From: Pholiota molesta
Taxonomy: Eukaryota; Basidiomycota; Agaricomycetes; Agaricales; Strophariaceae
Direction: 5' to 3'
Length of the DNA stretch: 64,000 nt
Assembly (NCBI GenBank): GCA_014925825.1
Contig: JACGCK010000049.1
Span: 186,001 to 250,000 of the forward strand
Part shown: positions 47,839-60,308 of the stretch, piece after piece
How positions within the stretch are numbered: the stretch's first letter is position 1
Layout: every line of letters starts with the position of its first letter
The notes under the pieces: generated by a model
Told to the model about the DNA's origin: nothing
The model's input: the letters and a program-made list of their open reading frames with translations, nothing else
Databases searched by the model: none
Position numbers and translations under genes: made by a program

Positions 47839-50311
47839 ATGTCCGCGAACCACAGGCGCAACCAGTCAGGCTCGATCTCGCATGCGCCCCCCGCAGGCGG
47901 TCTCTACCAGAACCCGCTCCAGAACCCGCAACCGCAACCGCCGCCCCCAGAGACCCCACACGCCAATCTCGACTTGACAGCACGACCAGTGCCGCAGGTA
48001 CGCTCACCATCACCTGCACCGCCGCTCATGGAGCGCCAGTTTAATCGATCCCATTCGCGTGTGCGCGCACGATAGGTACCGCCACCAGCAGCGACCAAGC
48101 CGACGGATGAAGAGTTCTTCATGTTCGAGGGGCAGGAGCGGAAAGTGAACCACGAGTTTCTGAAGGGCCATTTCTTCCGAGAGGGACGCCTCAAGGAGTC
48201 GCAGGCGCTGTATATCCTGGAGGAGGCGACCAATATATTTTCTAGAGAGCCTAACATGGTCCCGCTCAGGAGCCCCGTCACCAGTCTGTCGTTCACCCTT
48301 TCATCCATTGACCGAGTTGTGACCGAACCTTGCTAGTCTGTGGGGATATTCATGGGCAATATGTGAGCCATTCGCTGATGTTGTGCGCCACAGATCGCTG
48401 ATAAGTTCGTCAATCAGTACGACTTGATGAAGATGTTCGAGGTGGGCGGGTCTTTGCAAGATAGCTTGTATCTCTTCCTTGGAGACTATGTAGATCGGGG
48501 TGACTTTGGAATCGAAGTATGTTGCTTGTTTTCTTTCATATCCTTTTCGCTCATCGCTTCCAGTGCCTGTTGTATCTATACGCTCTCAAAATCCACTCTC
48601 CTGGCCGAATAGTGCTGTTGCGAGGCAACCACGAATGTCGGCACCTCACTGAATACTTTACTTTCAAACGCGAATGTACGCCTTCTCGCCGTTTCTGCCC
48701 CATGTCGTCATTCTCAAGCTCCACCTCTAGGTCTTCACAAATACTCTGAAAACGTGTACGAAGCATGTCTGCGCTCCTTCTGTTCTCTTCCCATTGCCGC
48801 GCTCGTCGATGGCAAGTTCTTCTGCGTCCATGGGGGACTTTCACCCCAGCTGATCACCCTCAACGATCTGGCGTCGGTGCGTCTATTCTGCTCCCTCCGA
48901 GGCGTGCGCTGATGGGATGCGAGTTAGATAAACAGAAATCAAGAGCCGGGCTCACATGGCATGCTGTGTGACCTGCTCTGGTCGGATCCGATTGTAAACT
49001 TTGGACACGAGACGGAGCCCAGTGCGACTGGGCCCGCGCTGGATCGCGGAACGACGTTCACGCACAACGCGACGCGCGGGTGCTCGTTCTTCTACACGTA
49101 CGCTGTTCATTGCTGGTATTCCTTGTACTCTGGCTCAAACCTTCTTTCAGCTACGAGGCTGTATGCCAATTCCTCGACAGGAATAGCCTGCTTACCCTCA
49201 TTCGAGGACATGAAGCCCAAGATGCAGGGTCTGTTCTTTCCTTCCCTCCTTGATGGCATCTGCATGCTCACGTCGAAATTCTTTCATAGATATACCATGT
49301 ATCGCAAGACCCCCAAACGCAACTTTCCGTCCGTCATCACCATCTTCTCCGCCCCCAACTACCTGGACATGTATCGCAATCGCGGCGCGATTCTGAAATA
49401 CGCGAACAAGAACATCACGATCAGGCAGTACAATTCGACAACACATCCCTTTTGGCTGCCCAATTTTATGGACGCGTTCACGTGGAGTCTACCGTTCGTA
49501 GGCCAGAAAAGTATGTTTCCTGATTCAAGCACTCCTTTCGTCTCGGTTCTGAGATGAGCTTTTTTCTTGCTGCGTCAGTTACCGAGATGCTGCTCGCCAT
49601 TCTGAGTATATGCAGTCAAGAGGAGCTGGACGACACGGATTCAGAAGGCGAAAGCGATGTCATCATGGGACGGCCGTCTTCCGACGATTTGGCGGCCAGG
49701 AGACAGCTCATCAAGAACAAGATTCTGGCTGTGGGTAAGATGCAGAAGGTGTTCCAACTTCTCCGGTTCGTATTTTTTCTTTCTGATTTTTCTCCAACCC
49801 TTTTACCATACGTTGTTGTTGCTCTACAATATTCACTGACAACCTGTCTGTCCAATAGAGAAGAGGCAGAGAATGCCACGGAATTGGAGAGCGTCGCTGG
49901 CTCATCCACCGCCGTCAGCCGTTCGGGCGGCGCGGACGCGCTCACCGTGCAAGCCACCAAGATCAACAGGAGCATCCGCAGCTTCGCCGACGCGTACGTA
50001 TCCTCCCCCCTCTACCCCTCCCCCCACCATGCTCACAACCCGCCCCCTCCAGCCGCCGCTCGGACATCGCGAACGAGCGCCTGCCGGAGTTCGACCAGGC
50101 GCGGCCGACGGTCTTCCCCGCGACGTCCATGCGGAACACGAGCCGGCGCGCGTCCGCGGACGGGATGGACATGGAGGACCTGATCAAGCGCACGCTCGAC
50201 GAGGACGACGCGGCGGGCGGCGTCGTCGAGAAGCTCGCGGACCGCATCGCGCGCGGGCGGAATATGACGTCGCGCCCCGGTGGGTTGAAACGGCATGGCA
50301 CCGCGTATTGA
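47839..50311 (+). CDS. CNA1: Calcineurin A, catalytic subunit of PP2B phosphatase
   Basis: Twelve exons: 47839-47997, 48076-48283, 48337-48362, 48418-48516, 48564-48675, 48731-48876, 48928-49097, 49151-49228, 49290-49510, 49579-49765, 49859-49993 and 50053-50311. They join to exactly 599 residues. The metal-centre motifs are complete: GDIHGQY (125-131), GDYVDRG (153-159) and RGNHE (184-188), with CVHGGLSP further on. The calcineurin-B-binding helix region ([16 protein letters not shown]) and calmodulin-binding segment ([20 protein letters not shown], about 447-466) follow. The N-terminus is Pro-rich and the C-terminal autoinhibitory part is less conserved. Activated by Ca2+/calmodulin, it dephosphorylates Crz1-type factors and controls stress response and growth. 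Confidence 0.95.
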
Positions 50312-50859
50312 ATTGTTAGTGACGTGTCCTCCTCCCCACCCCCTCCAGATTGATAACCGCAAGCGTAGAGGGTGTGTATGTGTGCGGCCGGGATGGCGTC
50401 GGAGGGGATGTACGTTGTAAATCTGTACGACAGGGGAGGGAGCGCGTATGCGGAGGCGGTGGTGTGCGTGTATGATTTGACTGATGGGTGTGGATTGTCT
50501 CTTTCAACGGAATGCGGTTTGGGATTCATTGTTGTTGTTGTTGTTTCTTTCCTTTCTGTGCTCTTATGATACCTACGTACTACTTATATATATCCAATCT
50601 ATCTGGACTTTTTGTTACACTCTAAGACCTCTTCCTGTCGTCTGGCCCTTGTATTCGGTAGTAGCGTTGAGTGTACTATCACCGCCAGGTCGCTGGTCGA
50701 TAAATATCGTATAATGACATCCTTTGTACCAGAATATGTCGGGTTGAACTTGTTCGAGATGCGGTAGTGCCGTGTCCTTGAGGTCCGGGGATGGAAGTTG
50801 TCGGTACGACCGTATTGGTGTGACCGTCGTGGGCTTGCAGCAATGAGGTAAATCTTGAT
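50312..50859. other. Convergent 3' flanks of CNA1 and elongin C
   Basis: Probably the 3' untranslated regions of the two genes; no gene seen. A TTG microsatellite is near 50527-50541. Confidence 0.5.
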
Positions 50860-51457
50860 TTACACTAGTAACGCAAGGTTAGGAAGGTGTGTAGTAGAAT
50901 GGGCGAATTACAACGATGCGACGTACTCTCTTGATAATCAGCTGCGAGTAACAGTTCCAGGACGATCTCTGGAGGTATCCGCTCCAAGAATTCTTTGACG
51001 GGGACATCCTCCTTCGGATTGACAGACTCGTAGTATGTCTTGAAACTCATGTATTCCACCATCTTTTCGACGATGATTCCTCTGTCATACAACAAACCCA
51101 GCGTAAAATTAGAGATCGCGAACGACGGAAACATATACTCTTGTCGCATACCTTTCGTTGATCTCACAAAGACGAGTTAACGCCTCGGCATAACCACCCG
51201 CTATGAAAGAAAGCAAGTATGAGAGAAATGGATTCTTCGGAGATAGTTCAATAACGCGTACCATCCGAGTCCAACATGTTTCGTATAGTGCCACTAGCAT
51301 TGGCAACCTTCCGTTTGACGAGGTAGCAGAAACCGTCCAAACTCTGGAGTCGCACCCATTGGTCTCCGGGGTCGACGGGTGGTTTGGTCTCGGTATCTTG
51401 GATGTCCCTGCAATAAGATTCAGTGTTATGCAAGACTGTTGAGGAACAGACGTACAT
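50860..51457 (-). CDS. ELC1: Elongin C (Skp1/BTB-fold adaptor)
   Basis: Exons 51456-51457, 51262-51407, 51152-51200, 50927-51081 and 50860-50864 join in phase to 118 residues. The sequence follows elongin C: WVRLQSLDGFCYLVKRKVAN, SGTIRNMLDSD, NERGIIVEKMVEYMSFKTYY and IPPEIVLELLLAADYQEM. Elongin C links BC-box proteins to cullin ubiquitin ligases and also acts with elongin A on stalled RNA polymerase II. In this model the start codon is split by the first intron (AT|G), and the last exon holds only the last two bases of the Met codon and the stop. The alternatives are an unspliced start at 51457 (MYVCSS...) and read-through to 50865, both less natural for the family. Confidence 0.85.
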
Positions 51458-52586
51458 AATTTTCTGGGTGCCTATGAGTCGTGAATATGTTTGAATGGTG
51501 GAGGAGGAGCCTTGAATGCCGTGACGATCGGGTCACGGTCAGCAATTTCGCGCTGTTACGGTAGCACCCACGTGACCCGTTTATTCTTTCGGCCAACCGC
51601 CAGATGCTCGTCTTGACTCTTGACTAGCTTGACTTAGGACTAGCTTAACTCCTCTCGACTAGCTTGACTCTTGAACTTGAAGAGCTTGAAGCTTGAAGCT
51701 TGACTAGTGACTAGTTGGCTAGTTGGCTCTTTGCAGTCAGCGGCGGTCGCGGCGTCAGGATTCAGCAGCGATGTCAGGCACCGCGGCATTGAAGATGCTC
51801 CTCTTTCTTGCCTCTTTCCATGGTTATCTACGTCGCTTTGTGGCGATTCAGGCAACCGCAAGCCGGCATCGATATGCTGGCCATTCGTGCTGCAATAGTT
51901 CTGACAAGTGCTCACTTGTAGCGCCTGGGCGTCTCATCTACTCCAACTCAATTCAGCCTCTTTCCGGGCTCTTCCGACTCTTCCAATGAACAGCAGCAAT
52001 ATACCATGCATCCATCTCCACCGACGTTTCCTATACTGAAAGCCGAACACGATTTTCATCGGTTTATTTCGTGCCAGCCACTCTACAGACTTTGACATGG
52101 CTCGCCCTTCTTCCTGGAGCAGACAAGATAGCTTTATTGCAGCACGAAAAGGGTAACAGACACAAATTTGCGGACCCGGGCGGTGCCCAAGCGACGCCCA
52201 TTTCGCTGAAACAATGAACGAAGAGGAGTGTAGGAACAGCATCCACCACACAAGATCCAAGTTGTGCAGCTTTCATCAGGCATCTCAGGTTGACGCTCTG
52301 ATCTTCATTTTCCTTTGTTAATTAAATGCTGGTGGTCTGTAGTCGTAGCGTTTCTGACCCACCGTACGTTCTCATTTGTCGCTTGCTTTCATCCCTCACC
52401 ATTTTCGAGTACTCGCCCCTGTAGATCATGGACCAGATTTTTGGACGGGCTACAAAGAAATATTCAAAGGAGCATATGTAGATGGACACATTGCACTGTA
52501 CTTCATGCCGATATCTGCAAAGTTTGTCTCTTACAGACCTTCGATGTCCAATACCATAATATTACATTCTTAGCATTTTGTACACC
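51458..52586. other. Intergenic; degenerate repeat, no gene
   Basis: Apart from the CTAGCTTGA-type repeat at 51610-51730, only short featureless frames are present on both strands. Confidence 0.45.
51610..51730. repeat. Degenerate tandem repeat (GACTAGCTTGACT-like)
   Basis: The words GACTAGCTTGACT, GGACTAGCTTAACT, GACTAGCTTGACTCTTGA, AGCTTGAAGCTTGAAGCTTGA and GACTAGTTGGCTAGTTGGCT follow each other with small changes. This is a low-complexity expansion about 150 bp upstream of elongin C. Confidence 0.7.
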
Positions 52587-55500
52587 CTACTGCTCCCTAC
52601 CCCGCGAACCGATGCTACTTTCCTCAGTGCCCATCAAATTCCTGTTCTGCGGTAGTACTACTTTAGTAACATTACTGCGTATGCTCGTCAATGCAGAACG
52701 CTCTCTTAATGCTGTAGAGAGCTCCTTCAAAGCCCAATCGCGGTTGTGATCGTGAATTGCGCAATCATGAAGGAGTTGTCGGTGCAATGAAATTACGTCG
52801 TCGATGTCCTGAAGGAGGTGGCTCTTTTCAAACCGAGATTGAAGGGCAATAGCAAGGGCTCGAAGTAGGTTGGAACGCTCTGGATGAGACACTGGCTGAA
52901 GGTCAAATGCCTCTCGATACAATGAAATTGCTTCGTCGAGGTCATTTTTAGCACCTTGTTGTTTATAGCGAGTGAGAACAGCACCACCAAGGTTACTGAG
53001 GGCGATGGAGCGATTGGGATGAGGTGATGGGTGAAGAAGCGCTTCCCGGTACAACGAGATTGCTTCGTCGAGGTGGCTTACATCCTCCTGTTGTTTAAAG
53101 CGAGTGAGAACAGCATCAGCAAGGTTACTGAGTGCGATGGAGCGATTGGGATGAGGTGATGGCTGAAGAACAAGCGCTTCCCGGTACCATGAGATCACAT
53201 TGTCGAGGTCATTTTTATCACCCTGCTGTTCAAAGCGAGTGAAAACAGCACCAGCAAGGTTACTGAGTGAGATGGAGCGATTGGGATCAGGTGATGGCCG
53301 ATGAATAAGCGCTTCCTGGTACAATGAGATCGCTTCGTTGAGGTCATTTTTATCACCCTGCTGTTCAAAGCGAGTGAAAACGGCACCAGCAAGGTTACTG
53401 AGTCCGGTGGATCGATTGGGATGATGTTCTGGCCGAAGAATAAGCGCTTCCCGGTACAACGAGATCGCTTCGTCGAGGTCATTTTTATCACCCTGTTGTT
53501 CAAAGCGAGTGAAAACTGCACCAGCAAGGTTACTAAGTTTGGTGGAGCGATCGGGATGAGGTTTTGGCTGAAGAAGCGCTTCCCGGTATAACAAGATCGC
53601 TTTGTCGAGGTGCCTTACATCGGCATGTAGCTCAAAGCGAGGGAGAATAGCATTAGCGAGGTTATTTGCTGACATGGAGCGATCTGATAATTGGTTAGCG
53701 ATAACCACACACGAGAAACAAAATAGTAAGCGCACCATTGGTCTCTGCATCGATTTTGAATGTATCGGGATAGAGCATGTAATTACCATCCTCTGGCCCT
53801 GATTGAACCGGTCCATCGTTGCTCGTGGTGTTGAATAACGTTGGCAGTGGGAAACGCGGGTCTGATTTTTGACGCGAGTAGGAGGGAAGGATCGAGTCGC
53901 CAGCTAGAGGGAGATCAGACGTCTTATGTCAGTGGAGGCGTCGCCGAAATGCAGGCAAAATTTTACACTCACAATCCGAAAATGCTTCATTCCCCTGCGA
54001 TGTGGCTGAAATACGAAGAGAATCCACGAGATGAACTGGTAATATTTCTATAGCCTGTGATGAAAATGTATCTGGGACCGATTGGTCTTCGGAATCAAGT
54101 TGCTCAGGGATCCTCGCTATGATATTTAATTGCGAATCTTGGTGTTCTAGCGAAATAATTCCTGTAACGCCTTAATTAAGCAAAGCAATACATATATTAA
54201 ATATATTATATTGAACAGTGTCCGCACCTTCATCTACAATGATTTTACACGACCTCTTTAAACGTGCGACTAACTCATCCCCAGAAGGGAGTGCTACATC
54301 ATCCTGTGGAAAAGTGTTGAAAAATCTTTCAAAATGTGTAAGGGTCATTAAAACCTACTTCGGTAAGCAGAGATATCCAATCCTGATCGTGTGTAATAGC
54401 AATTCTTCCGTTCGGTTTCTGGACATTCGATGACTACTATGAGCTTTAGACAAGTTCCAGGTGCGTCCGAACAAGCTGACCTCTTTCAGTAGAAATTCGT
54501 TGATAGCTTTAGAAGGATGGTCTCTCTGCTCGTCAATTTAGACCCCCGAACAGCAGACCCAGGTAGCTCAAAAAAATTACGCACCAAAAGAAATTCATTT
54601 CGCGCTATTGATAAACCGTCCAGTGCACCCAATTGATCTGGAGCAGAAATGTTGTGTGCTTCATTAAATCCACCCCGGGAGGCAGAGTGATTTAGTTCAG
54701 CTGAGCCGGAGGTCTCCATATCAGTAGGATGGATAGTTTTGTTCGCCTCACTCGCTGGTACGACAATAGCATCTGATTCGCGATCCTTAATGGCCTCTGG
54801 TTTTTGAATCGCAGCATTCCATGTGCGAACAAAGAGACATTGATTTTCAAATGGTTCGCGTTCCGCTTCTGGAAGCCCTTCAAAGATAATCCTCCTTTGT
54901 CTGCGAGTCGGCCCTGCTCTTGTCGAATCAACGATACCTTCGTACTCCCAAGAATATAGGTCGCCAGTAGACGTATCATCATCATCATTGGATCTGAATA
55001 TCATGTGAAGGTCCATGGCCGTCGTCCTTTCGTTGGAAAATGTAGCAATTCCCCACGCCTTCGCCTTGTGCACACCTGTAACGAGATGGAGCTCTCCCTG
55101 TTCTACACCCCACTCGCGAACTTCGTTGACATATTGGTACCAGCTGTCCAGATTTTCTGCGAGATATCGCTTAAATCCACGCACTAGCACGAGATCTTCC
55201 GAGTAGGCTCCTTCTGGCATTGTCAAGATAGCACCCTCTGAAGCTGATGATTGGAACCATAATCCGCTGCAATTGACAGCTTGAACAGGATATATGAAGC
55301 CGAAGAGCATTCACTCACGCAGGACCATGGCGCTCCCTCTTTTTTGTGATTGACTTGCTGGCAAGATAACTGTCTTCCCCATAGTCCTGAGACCGATATG
55401 TATCACTTGGACGTAGCGCCGGAATGAAAGGGGAAAATCCTTCTGGTACATCATTTCCATTGATAGGATCGTGGGCGTCGAGGCAGATGTTGAACAGAAA

Positions 55501-55864
55501 GTGTAAGCCCCCATTTGAAGTATACATAACGACATCACCAATAGCTGCTCCTCGCCTCCTATAATTTATATGGTGATTTTCATTTGGCTCTGGCAACCAA
55601 AGTGGGATTCCATGACCTTCAAGAGATAGATGGCGGTAGTAGGTGGCATAACGAGGATTGAGGGACAAAGCAGCATTCTAAACAATAGAATATTAGAATC
55701 TCTTTCAGTCTGAATCGAATGACTCGAGAACCGAGTCGACTGCAGACACGCACTACAGGCACAGTGGTGGAAGTCACAGTTGCTGTCCTCTGAAAATCCA
55801 AGCCAGATGGACGAACGATTGATGGGAAAAATCTACCGATTCTCTCCTCTACTGATGCATTCAT
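52587..55864 (-). CDS. Large protein with C-terminal TPR repeats
   Basis: Nine exons: 55754-55864, 55319-55677, 54585-55266, 54481-54525, 54359-54418, 54228-54303, 53973-54161, 53736-53861 and 52587-53683 join in phase to 914 residues. The N-terminal 380 residues (ALSLNPRYATYYRHLSLEGH; WLPEPNENHHINYRRRGAAI; GVHKAKAWGIATFSN) resemble a basidiomycete-specific family without known function. A short segment HPSKAINEFLLKEKPNGRIA plus ITHDQDWISLL follows. The C-terminus holds about seven TPR units of 41-45 residues (LAGAVFTRFEQQGDKNDLDE, AISLYREAL), a protein-protein interaction array as found in fungal NLR-like and CHAT-associated proteins. No nucleotide-binding site is visible. No frameshift. The role is unknown; recognition or scaffolding is suggested by the repeats. 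Confidence 0.75.
53070..53680 (-). repeat. Coding tandem repeat, 135-nt period
   Basis: Within the TPR gene, consecutive units are nearly identical at the DNA level. The word AGGTCATTTTTATCACCCTG recurs at 53206, 53341 and (with TTG) 53476, exactly 135 nt apart, equal to 45 codons. Flanking units are more diverged and 132 nt long. Confidence 0.85.
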
Positions 55865-56572
55865 GTCGGACTTATGGATATTTGAACGTGAATCTTCGCA
55901 TCGTAGACTGACCATATAGCAACTCACTGTCTAACTTGCTGATTATGATGAATCAAGGTAGTCCAACGTCCGTAGGTAGAACTGTGTTACTTGCTCGATG
56001 ACCGATGACCGATCGATGACCGATTGATCAATGCTAGGTTGGCAGAGCTTGGCAGATGACAAGGTGCACAGCGGTGCAACAGCAGTTTATATTAACCCGT
56101 GTCCGAATTCCACCAGCTTACAGTAAAAGTAGACTGTACTCGAGTATTTGTGGGGTAGTACGAACCCGCCTGTGGCATCGCATTGAAAGCTGATCCAGAC
56201 CCACATTTTCCATGTAAATGATGGTCGAGAGTATAGCCAAGTTTGCGCTTCGTCGTGCACGACCGGTCGATGTTCGCAAAACGGATCGAAAGTTCACAAA
56301 TCAATTCTACTTGACCGTGAATCAATTGAATGAACACTGCGCTGTAGCACCCACTGAATATTCTTCCTCTATTCAGATTATTCTACCTGACTGAATTCAA
56401 TGGGAGTTGTATAAATAACATTGGAGCTAGGCATGTTTATGTTATTGGGCATAAATACACGAGAAAGAAAAAAGCCGCCGAGAAGACGAAGCAAACATGA
56501 GAAAAGGGCATAACTATGTGAGAGGCCATTCAAAAGTATCGGCTTCAGCAAGGTCCCATAAAAATACCAATT
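55865..56572. other. Intergenic; GATGACC mini-repeat, no gene
   Basis: Upstream of the TPR gene. A small tandem array of GATGACCGAT words is at 55997-56030. The 81-codon frame at 56092-56337 (-) has no recognised motif. Confidence 0.5.
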
Positions 56573-59500
56573 CTACAGAGACGCCGACGACTGTCCAAAA
56601 CCCTCACTCTCAATTTTTGCAGCAGCAGCAAGAACTCCAACACTTTCCAAGATTGGCGACTGCGACCGTGTCGATGGTGAGCTCCTTTGCGAACACCCCG
56701 CGTTTTCCCGGCAGTCGAACTTAAGCACAGTCCCAGTATCGCTCAAGCTGCCAATCCTATCTGTCCTACTTCCATTCGTACCGAAAGCACTGGCCGTGAT
56801 CGTCCCAGACCGCTTCCGAATGGATGTCTGTGAAAGGAGCTGGGCGGTCGAAGCGCGCCGAGTGATAACGCGCGCCGGCACACGCGCAGGGGCAACGGGC
56901 GGAGTAATCGATGCGGCAGCACCAAGAAGGTGGGGAGAACTTCTTGGGGAGGAAGGCTCAGTACTCCCATTACTTCTCACAGGAATGAAGCTGGGCAGCG
57001 GAGAGAGCGGGCCCTGGCCGTGGCCTGCGATATGCTGCGAAAGATGTGCCTGAGATGCACGTCTACCCAACGGAGCGTGTCCGCCGCGCGGTGACAAAGG
57101 CGACGGAGGCTGCTGTCTTAGCGCGGGCAAGGGTGGCGGTGGGCCTAGCGTCGCATGTTGAGAGTGAGGGCGCAGATTCGCCAAGGACATCCGCCTGGGC
57201 ATGGTTCTCGAAGCCGATCCAGCGGGTGGCGAATGCGCTTTGAACTGTTCGTTCCGCGGCGACGCGGATGGCAGCCATCGCGGAGATTGCACCGGGCTGG
57301 GCGAAGAATGCATAGGAGGCATAGTAAGCGGAGAAGGTTTCTTCTTCTTCCCAGTCGATGATGTCGACGTTAACGACAACGCCGATTTCAAAGCAGGCGG
57401 GGTCTTCGAAACGGATGCATATGGCGAAGAAACACTCCGATTCACGCCTTTCGAGCGTAGGATTCCACCTGCAAACCTGGAAAATGTCTCTTCAACCGAA
57501 GATAACCTCATATTCGATCCAAATGTAGGCGTTCCACATCGCGAACTGGAGCGTTGGATATCTATGGTTTCTCTATAGTTGGGTCGGCGATATGAAATAC
57601 CTACCATCTTGGAATTTTTGTCATTACCGACCGTCGCTTGCGGTGCATCGTCAGTAAACGCATCCTTCGCCAATTCCGGCTCTTCTTCCTTTGGGCGCTG
57701 CGGAATGGCAACAGGCACAGCGACGAGGTAGCCAAACAACGACCCAGGCGTCTTCGTGACCTTGATGATTTTCCAGCCAGCGGATAACGCAAGAATAACC
57801 ATTTCTCTGAGCGTACGCTCCTGCGCGTTGAACATAACTTGCATCTGAATGCATAACGTCAGACACTAGACCTCCCAAAAAAATTGGTTAATAAAAACGT
57901 ACAGTGAGGTCCATCCAATACACGTTCGAGCTCGCCTTGCCCAGATTAGGGAGAAGCGGGCAGGCGCGAGAACGCTTTCTGCTCCAGCGACGTCTTCCAG
58001 GACGCCATCGCTACTAGTGTCATCAGGGCACGCCAGCGGAAGAACGAAATCAGCGATCAGCAGCTTCGTCTCAGGAGAGGCTGCCTCGCGGAGGCGCAGA
58101 AGGATCTTCCGCGCAAAGTCATCCGGCCAATCGTGGAGGACCACGCGAAGGAGAAAGACAGCGGCGTCTTTGACAGGTTGGGGCTCGAAAAAATCTTGTA
58201 CTAAGTGAGGTTCAATATCGACATCAAGCCAGGAAGACAGTATTCGTGTTTACCTTGAAATTCGACTGTTGATCCCAACAGTTCGGGACGTTTAGCTTTC
58301 CACGCCTATATCAAATGCACAAGGAGGTTCAGCAACACCCTTCGCCTCCTCAAGGAACGCATCGCACCTTCTCTCCCATCTCACAGACAACCGCTCGATC
58401 CTGAATGACAAACCGCAGGCTCAACGCATCGTCTTCTGTAGATGCAAATGCCGTCGCAAGTATCATAGTCGTCGAGCCTATCCCACCACCAACATCGACA
58501 ATGACACTCCCTCGCGGCAGCGAAGCCCAGTCAAAGCCTAGAGTAGTAAAAAAACAAAGTATGCAAAAAGTTAGCGCATACATTCAACATCCAAACGATC
58601 TCTTAGCGAAACACTGACCATTGAGCACGGCCCCAGGCACCTCCCACCCATCCGTCCCCGACATCGCCTTCCCGAACCTCTCCAGGCGGAACTTATTCGG
58701 GTTCCCGAGCGCCGGCGCCTCTCTGTCCACCCGGCGCTCTTCCGCCTCTTTCACCGTCCCCGCCGAGTCCGAGTCCGTGCTCGTCGGCGTGGGGCTCAGC
58801 GCGACGACGACAGTGGCGGCGCGCTTCTGCCGCAGACTCGGAGGGTGTCTGCTGTGCGGCGCGTGGACAGGGGCGCGTGCGCGTTCTGACAGTGACCGAT
58901 TCTGCCGCACCCTGGGGTTCTGCGATGACGTCTCCGGGAGGGTAGGGGGGAATACGCCGCCGCGGCCTGGTTTTATGCTAGATCAGGCCGGTAAAAACCA
59001 CGATTAGCGCTGGACGTATTCGTGGAAAGTGCGGATATAAGGTACCTTTCGTCCCCATCGAGTGATGTAGGCTTGCTGGTGACATTTGAGGCGGCAGCGG
59101 TCTCGCCTTCGAGCCAGCCAAAGAACCCAGTGCCGCTTTTGACGGTGTCGAACGCGAAACAAAAGGGCGCGCGCACGGGATCGGCGCCCTCGCGCGTTTT
59201 CTGGGAAGGGGAAAGGTAGTATGTTTCGGTCATGTATGCGGCGGATTTTTGAATTTCGTCCGTGCTGGAGCGGAATTAGCTCTTAATTCAGACAGCTGAT
59301 TCGTAGCACTAACCAGAGCCCGACAAACGCTGCTATTCCGTCTGTGTCTCTGTACTTCATCTCCGGTCTTTCGTCCAAAATTAGCTCTAAATACTGGAGT
59401 TATAAAAAGGGGAAAAATTTACACACCTGCCCTCGGTCTCGAACTGTTTTAGCTGCGCGAATGATTTTCCAGAGTCGATTAGCGATGATAATCGGTTGAG

Positions 59501-60308
59501 CGCAAATACATCTGGAGATACTTCTCGCAGGAGATGGTGAGTAGCGAGAAGGCGAAGGATATGTGCTAGATGATAGTAAGATTGATATGAAATTTTGGAG
59601 CGAAAATGAGAATGAGAGAGGACTAACCAAGCTTGCTTGGCGCGACACCATTCTTTTCAGAGATGACTTGGACATCAAGCCCCGCAGGTCCTGCTTCGCG
59701 CAGAATTTCAACGACATGTGAAGCTTCCAGAAGTCTCATGCAAGAAGGGAGATGGTACTGCAAACGTAGTCAGTTGATCCTTAGATGAAGTGATTAATAT
59801 AATAATTACTCACACCCATAGTTGCTTCACAGAGCGTTAGAAAAGGGGTCTGCACAGTGACCCCCAACTGGCCAGCAGCTGCTACAATACGTCCAATCGC
59901 ATTGAGGACGGCTGGATGTGTGGTCAATGCCTCGGATAACGATCCCGGATCGCAGGGTGCATCCAGTAAAGGGAAATCAACAGGTAATATTGACGATTGT
60001 TCAGTAGCAGGAGACGTTTGGGGAGATGAGATATGACATGAAGAGGTTGTTGTCGATGGCGATGGCGGTGGAGAGACATAAGCTTGCGAGTTCGATAGAG
60101 ATTGTTTATGGCGGGAAATAGGTGGTTTATCGGCACCTCTAGAGCCCTCAGATCCATCTCCTGTGGCAATAGGAGTCTGGATTGGGGTCTGGCATGTGCT
60201 TGAAGGCCCAGAATCGGTCGATCGGCCATGCGAAGCGTATGTATGCTCGATTTCGTCTATGGCATGTCCTATTATTTCGTGAAGACTGCGCAGCACCGCG
60301 ATGGTCAT
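56573..60308 (-). CDS. SAM-dependent O-methyltransferase with long disordered tail
   Basis: Ten exons: 59814-60308, 59628-59757, 59427-59565, 59314-59367, 59046-59264, 58619-58977, 58368-58537, 58254-58305, 57903-58200 and 56573-57844. The N-terminus resembles the dimerisation part of plant/fungal O-methyltransferases (HLPSCMRLLEASHVVEIL). The SAM site is GSVIVDVGGGIGSTTMILA, the catalytic histidine lies in RVVLHDWPDDFARKIL, and WMDLTMQVMFNAQERTLREM closes the fold. Then follow roughly 350 Ser/Pro/Arg-rich residues absent from small-molecule O-methyltransferases. One C seems missing in CCC at 57958-57960; adding it gives exactly 1063 codons. I start at 60308 (MTIAVLRSLHEII); an upstream Met at 60404 would add a membrane helix. 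The substrate is unknown. Confidence 0.8.

Noticed and set aside
52587..53816. TPR region as a separate 409-codon gene starting at 53816
   Set aside because: Introns at 53684-53735 and 53862-53972 connect it in phase to upstream exons; the apparent start lies in exon 8 of the longer model.
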